Assembly (NCBI RefSeq): GCF_000003605.2
Contig: NW_003112472.1
Location: 222,605 to 233,340, forward strand
Direction of reading: 5' to 3'
Source of the DNA: Saccoglossus kowalevskii
Lineage: Eukaryota > Hemichordata > Enteropneusta > Harrimaniidae
DNA: 10,736 bases
Part shown: positions 9,401-10,736 of the stretch, piece by piece
Layout of the letters: each line of letters begins with the position of its first letter
Position numbering within the stretch: the stretch's first letter is position 1
Notes under the pieces: model-generated
Seen by the model: only the letters and a program-made list of their open reading frames with translations
Databases searched by the model: none
Told to the model about the DNA's origin: nothing
Program-made: the position numbers and the translations under genes

Positions 9401-10683
9401 CAGTGATGAAGTAGCGGGATATGTCCTGTCAATCGGCAATCATCGAAAATAGTGTAGAAAATCTATTTATGCCTACTAGAAATAGTTTAATATAAGTAAC
9501 TATGCATATAGATGATACCATGATATATAAATGTATCTCAGAGAACAAACGTCACTGGTTAGATCATTCTCATTATGATATACTAGGCTTTATATGTATG
9601 CAGAAATATATTCTGCGTGTTTTACGTCAGAGATTCGAAATACGCATGTCCTTCTAGTCACTGCATGTGCATGTCCATGTGCATTACAGGATCTTTGGAG
9701 CATTGTTTGCTTGCGTAGGATTGGGGGTTACTGTGGTTCAATGAGGTGCGTGTCTACGTAACGTTTAAAGGCGCTTTGAGTGACGTAACTGTGGCATATT
9801 TCGTAAACCGGCATTGTCTTGGCGACGTAACTGTGGCATATTTTGTAAACCGGCATTGTCTTGGCGACGTAACTGTGGCATATTTTGTAAACCGGCATTG
9901 TCTTGGCGACGTAACTGTGGCATATTTTGAAAACCGGCTTGTTTTGGCGACGTAACTGTGGCATATTTTGTAAACCGGCATTGTCTTGGCGACGTAACTG
10001 TGGCATATTTTGTAAACCGGCATTGTCTTGGCGACGTAACTGTGGCATATTTTGTAAACCGACATTGTCTTGGCGACGTAACTGTGGCATATTTTGTAAA
10101 CCGGCATTGTCTTGGCGACGTAACTGTGGCATATTTTGTAAACCGGCATTGTCTTGGCGACGTAACTGTGGCATATTTTGTAAACCGGCATTGTCTTGGC
10201 GACGTAACTGTGGCATATTTTGAAAACCGGCATTGTCTTGGCGACGTAACTGTGGCATATTTTGTAAACCGGCATTGTCTTGGCGACGTAACTGTGGCAT
10301 ATTTTGTAAACCGACATTGTCTTGGCGACGTAACTGTGGCATATTTTGTAAACCGGCATTGTCTTGGCGACGTAACTGTGGCATAATTTGTAAACCGGCA
10401 TTGTCTTGGCGACGAATAATTTACCGTGGTTCAATGAGGTGCGCGTCTGCTTAAAGAGTCAAGGCGCTTTGCCGTGGTCGTGACGCGTGTTTATATGTTC
10501 GTATATAATATTTTCTATCACACTTACCGCCAGGAAAATTCAGTGCACCTTGGTGGGGCAAGAAACCATCTTTGGCGCTGCTTGCAACAATAAACATAAT
10601 TTTATCATCCAAACTCATGTGTTCCACCCCTAAAGAATCCATACAATCCTCTTCAAGAGCATGGGCCTCACTGTCGAAGTACT
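378..10683 (-). CDS. Multidomain F5/8C (discoidin) / F-type lectin / FA-methyltransferase-like extracellular protein, internal part, 15 exons
   Basis: Fifteen exons join on the minus strand: 10683-10528, 8072-7996, 7193-7059, 6813-6672, 6504-6391, 6271-6035, 4730-4506, 4016-3915, 3807-3728, 3625-3518, 3087-2946, 2423-2316, 2207-2103, 1123-659, 463-378. Every intron is GT-AG. Each phase matches the next, and the join is 2,282 nt, or 760 codons without a stop. Residue map: F5/8C-1 about 13-167, Cys/Trp module 1 170-208, F-type lectin 209-361, F5/8C-2 366-503, Cys/Trp module 2 506-541, F5/8C-3 first part 542-576, Methyltransf_FA-like segment 577-732, F5/8C-3 second part 733-760. These families bind glycans, lipids or proteins outside the cell. 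Paired cysteines bracketing domains and N-X-S/T sites support a secretory product. No start, signal peptide, transmembrane segment or stop lies in the window. The exon model is inferred from sequence; I do not recognise the gene by name. Confidence 0.85.
659..1123 (-). CDS. Exon N: Methyltransf_FA-like (farnesoic acid O-methyltransferase-type) domain
   Basis: One long exon of 465 nt, phase 1 to 1, acceptor TTTTTGATTTTCAG and donor G|GTAAGA. It begins CKELNGTNES and contains YVSVKGDNNAFMTYS, an EWYMLRY segment, TFWINYR, an acidic-to-GEP stretch (ETGRCGEPAI), YEDSNPL, then YFGYRNFGSG and MDFILC. The order F-x-V-K...A, FWI, I-x-x-G...GE, ED.NPL, GY....SG follows the Methyltransf_FA family, which despite its name is mostly found as an extracellular or structural module in invertebrates. 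Two N-X-S/T sites (NGT, NES) sit at the start. The family call rests on pattern memory; the exon call rests on splice sites, phase and the open frame. Confidence 0.75.
1124..2102 (-). other. Intron between exons M and N, 979 bases
   Basis: It holds the 1345-1597 TTAA-flanked element and a short (gcta) run near 1999-2013. The minus-strand open frames at 1650-1939 have no recognisable domain and do not fit splice phases. No extra F5/8C exon was seen here. Confidence 0.7.
1345..1597. mobile_element. MITE-like element 2 with TTAA flanks and degenerate inverted termini
   Basis: The left end (1345-1378, ttaaatggcgatgatcg then gcgctacgcatgcgc) and the reverse complement of the right end (1564-1597, ttaaatagcggtagtcg then gcgctgcgcatgtgc) agree at about 27 of 34 positions. 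TTAA at 1345-1348 and 1594-1597 may be the target duplication, giving a 245-bp body. The termini are more diverged than in the 6881-7045 element, suggesting an older insertion. It lies in the intron between exons M and N. Confidence 0.6.
2103..2207 (-). CDS. Exon M: first part of F5/8C domain 3
   Basis: 105 nt, phase 1 to 1, acceptor TTTCTTTCACAG and donor T|GTAAGT. It encodes STMSLGVYDQNVTTLSSSSY, then AHSPDMARNRG, matching F5/8C exon 1 (LGV...I..S.ITASS.......ARL). The split codon with 1123-659 is TAT (Tyr). Joining straight to the next F5/8C exon at 463 would instead give TAA. NVT is a potential glycosylation site. Confidence 0.78.
2316..2423 (-). CDS. Exon L: Cys/Trp module 2, resembling the start of a fibrinogen-related domain
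   Basis: 108 nt, phase 1 to 1, acceptor AAATTCTCATTAG and donor A|GTAAGT. It encodes SCKDWREDPNWYVG, then YYRIDGSGE and YKLCC. The pattern C-x2-W ... YY-I-D-G-SG ... Y-x-x-C is closer to the fibrinogen-related start (C..W...G...GVY.IDPDG.....VYCDM) than exon E is. One of the two terminal Cys may serve as the opening Cys of the following F5/8C domain, whose own exon has none. Confidence 0.72.
2424..2945 (-). other. Intron between exons K and L, 522 bases
   Basis: AT-rich; nothing recognisable. The open frame that continues from exon K into this region is read-through past the GTACGT donor. Confidence 0.7.
2946..3087 (-). CDS. Exon K: last part of F5/8C domain 2
   Basis: 142 nt, phase 0 to 1, acceptor TTTTCGTAG and donor AAAT|GTACGT. 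It begins VFPGN and ends YTRFLRLESNEYEDRPCMQI then KLYGC, a standard F5/8C C-terminus. A few basic residues (RK) follow the YGC before the donor. An earlier GT at GGAT|GTCGAA would also keep the phase but is a much poorer donor. Confidence 0.84.
3088..3517 (-). other. Intron between exons J and K, 430 bases
   Basis: AT-rich with a T run near 3266-3274 (plus strand). The small open frame at 3111-3308 has no domain features. No exon seen. Confidence 0.7.
3518..3625 (-). CDS. Exon J: third part of F5/8C domain 2
   Basis: 108 nt, phase 0 to 0, acceptor ATCTGTTTAG and donor ATG|GTTAGT. It encodes VLIFKGTEGRITSFFVSHS, then MDGVNFTRVLDD, matching the F5/8C 'WVTSF.V.YS.DG..W....D' segment. NFT is a potential N-glycosylation site. 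Confidence 0.85.
3728..3807 (-). CDS. Exon I: second part of F5/8C domain 2
   Basis: 80 nt, phase 1 to 0. It encodes QGGWCGDIDSPSWIQVDF, the conserved 'W.....D...WIQVDLG' core. The acceptor AAAAAG|GT lacks a strong pyrimidine tract. A nearby CAG five bases downstream would shift the phase, so the first is chosen because it matches the phase-1 donor upstream. The donor is CAG|GTTAGC. Confidence 0.82.
3915..4016 (-). CDS. Exon H: first part of F5/8C domain 2
   Basis: 102 nt, phase 1 to 1, acceptor TTTTTAATTTAAG and donor G|GTAAGT. It reads SCNDDLGMQNGDIEDSQLDA, a close match to the classical F5/8C start (C..DLGM..G.I.DSQI.AS). The Cys probably pairs with the YGC at the end of exon K. The split codon makes Gly with the next exon, giving RYGQGGWC. 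Confidence 0.85.
4017..4505 (-). other. Intron between exons G and H, 489 bases
   Basis: AT-rich; no exon, repeat or RNA gene recognised. Confidence 0.7.
4506..4730 (-). CDS. Exon G: second half of F-type lectin domain
   Basis: 225 nt, phase 1 to 1, acceptor TTTCACAACAG and donor G|GTAACA (weaker than the others). It contains KIYLGQSE, C, then ALYVHCDQPRLATYMHL and ISICEIDLL. These match the F-type lectin C-terminal pattern 'C....GRYV.V......LCEVEV'. Both characteristic cysteines (VHC and ICE) are present. The split codon with the previous exon gives Arg. Confidence 0.83.
4731..6034 (-). other. Intron splitting the F-type lectin domain, 1,304 bases
   Basis: It contains the G12 run. On the plus strand a TATAAAA (5125-5131) lies about 200 bases before an AATAAA (5330-5335). 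This could be a solo LTR remnant, but no terminal TG...CA or target duplication was identified. A small hairpin (gagacg-ttt-cgtctc) lies at 5299-5313. No exon was found. Confidence 0.7.
5657..5668. repeat. Homopolymer of 12 G
   Basis: The run lies in the intron between exons F and G, inside a stretch (about 5620-5845) that reads like a degenerate dispersed repeat. Such runs are prone to length errors in sequencing. Confidence 0.9.
6035..6271 (-). CDS. Exon F: first half of F-type lectin (fucolectin) domain
   Basis: 237 nt, phase 1 to 1, acceptor TTTATTTCAG and donor C|GTAAGT. It reads KISSFVEATQSDD, then ALNAVDGQITTC, then SPWLTLEFE and a hydrophobic IIYPQ strand. These match the F-type lectin landmarks 'ATQSS', 'A.DG....C', 'PWW.VDL' and '.V.IYNR'. 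The fucose-binding His after the conserved Cys is Ile here, and the Arg of the R-x-D motif is absent, so canonical fucose binding is doubtful. The domain is completed by the exon at 4730-4506. Confidence 0.82.
6391..6504 (-). CDS. Exon E: Cys/Trp module 1, resembling the start of a fibrinogen-related domain
   Basis: 114 nt, phase 1 to 1, acceptor TCATTTCAG and donor G|GTAAGC. It encodes SCQVWFESGYTQPAWYW, then an acidic stretch and YYC. The C-x2-W-x3-G spacing followed by Tyr and a closing 'YxC' resembles the first ~35 residues of fibrinogen-related domains as also seen in contactin-associated proteins (C-x2-hydrophobic-x3-G ... VYCDM). Exon L (2423-2316) has the same pattern and also follows an F5/8C domain. 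The family link is inference; the repeated module itself is seen directly. Confidence 0.7.
6611..6626. repeat. (AT)8 microsatellite
   Basis: A simple dinucleotide run in the short intron between exons D and E. Confidence 0.95.
6672..6813 (-). CDS. Exon D: last part of F5/8C domain 1
   Basis: 142 nt, phase 0 to 1. The acceptor ATTGTTAG gives TFTGNVDKFVTQ. A second AG (TTTACAG) eight bases downstream would break the phase, so the first is preferred. The C-terminal strands read AVRFVPLTW and ALRVEIYGC, the standard F5/8C ending 'R.RV..YGC'. The donor is G|GTAAGT. The matching exon of domain 2 (3087-2946) is also 142 nt. Confidence 0.85.
6881..7045. mobile_element. MITE-like element 1 with TTAA flanks
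   Basis: The inverted ends 6880-6910 and 7016-7046 match at 28 of 31 positions (tttaaagcgg ... gtcacctacgcatg). TTAA at 6881-6884 and 7042-7045 could be the target duplication, leaving a 157-bp body that starts AGCGG and ends CCGCT. TTAA duplication is the habit of piggyBac-type elements; a TA or longer target cannot be excluded because the ends are palindromic (TTTAAA). The body has no coding capacity. It fills about two thirds of the 245-base intron between exons C and D. Confidence 0.75.
7059..7193 (-). CDS. Exon C: third part of F5/8C domain 1
   Basis: 135 nt, phase 0 to 0, between acceptor TTCAAACAG and donor GTG|GTAAGT. It begins IAVQGYTVV and continues W-R-I-L-T-F-K-L-Q-Y-S, the 'V.QG....WVTSFKLQYS' core strand of F5/8C domains. 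A transposon-like insertion starts 13 bases inside the donor. The corresponding exon of domain 2 is 3625-3518. Confidence 0.85.
7194..7995 (-). other. Intron between exons B and C, 802 bases
   Basis: It holds the 12-bp inverted repeat (7681-7741) and a short GC hairpin (ccgagg 7861-7866 with cctcgg 7875-7880). No coding signal was seen. Confidence 0.75.
7681..7741. repeat. 12-bp perfect inverted repeat with 37-base spacer
   Basis: cttccgaaatgt at 7681-7692 is the exact reverse complement of acatttcggaag at 7730-7741. It could be the termini of a very small element or a hairpin in the intron between exons B and C. No clear flanking duplication is visible. Confidence 0.6.
7996..8072 (-). CDS. 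Exon B: second part of F5/8C domain 1
   Basis: 77 nt, phase 1 to 0, between acceptor TTTTTGTAG and donor AGG|GTAAAT. The peptide reads TWSPSDDDVEPFLEVFW..., matching the conserved W-x-P and 'PWLQVDL'-type strand of F5/8C domains. The usual VDL is VFW here. Its counterparts are exons I (3807-3728) and O (463-378), which have the same phases. Confidence 0.82.
8213..8413 (-). pseudogene. Relic (or alternative terminal) F-type lectin C-terminal exon inside intron 1
   Basis: An open stretch of 66 codons ends in TAA at 8215-8213 and is preceded in frame by TGA at 8416-8414. Its centre reads CTSPALGTYLVYSS, then PYHICLEAEVDK, matching the F-type lectin ending 'C..P..GRYV.V......LCEVEV' and paralleling exon G (VHCDQPRLATY ... 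ISICEIDLL). After EVDK the bases are G|GAAAAC where exon G has G|GTAACA, so the donor looks lost by one substitution. The only acceptor candidate, CAG|GTAAC (8391-8389), lacks a pyrimidine tract. AATAAA overlaps the stop, so a terminal exon of another isoform is the alternative. I see no matching first-half exon nearby. Confidence 0.55.
8771..8837 (-). mobile_element. Possible non-LTR retroelement 3' tail
   Basis: Read on the minus strand, a GC-richer imperfect hairpin (arms 8837-8826 and 8809-8796) is followed by AATAAA and then a TTATTATTAT-type tail. A short conserved hairpin plus a microsatellite tail is typical of CR1/L2-like LINE or SINE 3' ends. The family is from memory and uncertain. 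No reverse-transcriptase remnant was seen next to it. Confidence 0.4.
9733..9778 (+). repeat. 46-bp direct repeat flanking the minisatellite, left copy
   Basis: It begins gtggttcaatgaggtgcg and ends aaggcgctttg. It matches 10426-10471 at 39 of 46 positions by eye, without gaps. It lies immediately outside the first 42-bp unit, so the array sits between a direct duplication. Confidence 0.85.
9782..10410. repeat. 42-bp minisatellite, 15 units
   Basis: Units start at 9782, 9824, 9866, 9908, 9949, 9991, 10033, 10075, 10117, 10159, 10201, 10243, 10285, 10327 and 10369. The unit begins gacgtaactgtggcatattt and ends cattgtcttggc. Unit 4 is 41 bp through a one-base deletion. Units 4 and 11 have gaaaacc for gtaaacc, units 7 and 13 have ccgac for ccggc, and the edge units carry private changes. 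A truncated copy (gacg) follows at 10411. The period is 14 codons and the unit is poor in stops, so several frames on both strands stay open, even across the one-base deletion. I take these as non-coding; the array lies inside intron 1 of the main gene. Confidence 0.97.
10426..10471 (+). repeat. 46-bp direct repeat flanking the minisatellite, right copy
   Basis: Partner of 9733-9778. It begins gtggttcaatgaggtgcg and ends aaggcgctttg, with seven mismatches clustered in the middle. It follows the last unit after a 15-base spacer (10411-10425). Confidence 0.85.
10528..10683 (-). CDS. Exon A: linker plus first part of F5/8C domain 1
   Basis: The acceptor (ATTGTAG) is followed by 156 nt, phase 1 at both ends, and the donor is G|GTAAGT. 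It opens with an acidic linker, then Cys and an LGVE motif (CMDSLGVE), the usual start of a discoidin domain. It ends in ALNFPG, matching the segment before the first loop of F5/8C domains. The Cys probably pairs with the YGC Cys at the end of exon D. The split codon gives Ala with the next exon, which lies 2,455 bases away. Confidence 0.82.
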
Positions 10684-10736
10684 CTACAATGAATAATCAG
10701 GATAATAACAAGATTATTTTAATGGTATAAACTTTT

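Larger units (their letters stand above)
8073..10527 (-). other. Intron 1 (between exons A and B), 2,455 bases
   Basis: The largest intron. It contains the 42-bp array with its flanking direct repeats, the F-type-lectin-like relic at 8413-8213 and the retroelement-like tail near 8771. The plus-strand open frame at 9061-9351 lies in very AT-rich sequence with no recognisable domain, so I do not count it as a gene. Nothing else stands out in 8840-9730. Confidence 0.75.

Noticed and set aside
9782-10410. CRISPR-like array
   Set aside because: Units are contiguous with no unique spacers and the DNA is eukaryotic; it is a minisatellite.
9728-10434. Repeat proteins of 14-residue units on either strand
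   Set aside because: A by-product of a 42-bp tandem array. Several frames are open at once and a one-base deletion in unit 4 is frame-neutral for openness.

Overview
The window looks like intron-rich animal genomic DNA and carries no bacterial features. It is AT-rich and holds many short exons with GT-AG borders. Its coding content (discoidin-type F5/8C domains, an F-type lectin/fucolectin domain and a farnesoic-acid-methyltransferase-like domain) is typical of extracellular proteins of marine invertebrates. A mollusc is my first guess; amphioxus, hemichordates and other invertebrates are possible. This assignment is inference.

One large gene runs on the minus strand through the whole window and is open at both ends. 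I reconstruct 15 internal coding exons between 10683 and 378. Every junction is GT-AG, every phase matches its neighbour, and the exons join into one open frame of 760 complete codons. There is no signal peptide, start codon or stop codon, so both termini lie outside. In transcription order (right to left) the protein reads: F5/8C domain 1 (10683-6672, four exons); a Cys/Trp module resembling the start of a fibrinogen-related domain (6504-6391); an F-type lectin domain (6271-6035 and 4730-4506); F5/8C domain 2 (4016-2946, four exons); a second Cys/Trp module (2423-2316); the first exon of F5/8C domain 3 (2207-2103); a 155-codon exon like the Methyltransf_FA domain (1123-659); and the second exon of F5/8C domain 3 (463-378), after which the window ends. 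The likely product is a secreted or membrane-anchored glycan-binding or adhesion protein.

The most unusual point is the third F5/8C domain. The Methyltransf_FA-like exon sits at exactly the phase-1 intron that separates exons 1 and 2 of the other two F5/8C domains, so this domain appears to be split by another. Skipping that exon would create a TAA at the new junction.

The introns hold several repeats. A 42-bp minisatellite of 15 units (9782-10410) sits between 46-bp direct repeats. Two elements have inverted termini and TTAA flanks (6881-7045 and 1345-1597), the first only 13 bases inside a splice donor. There is a 33-34 bp minisatellite (71-270) and a retroelement-like 3' tail (about 8771-8837). 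A relic or alternative F-type lectin exon lies at 8413-8213, inside the largest intron. Open frames across the 42-bp array are a by-product of its length being a multiple of three. I see no convincing gene on the plus strand.
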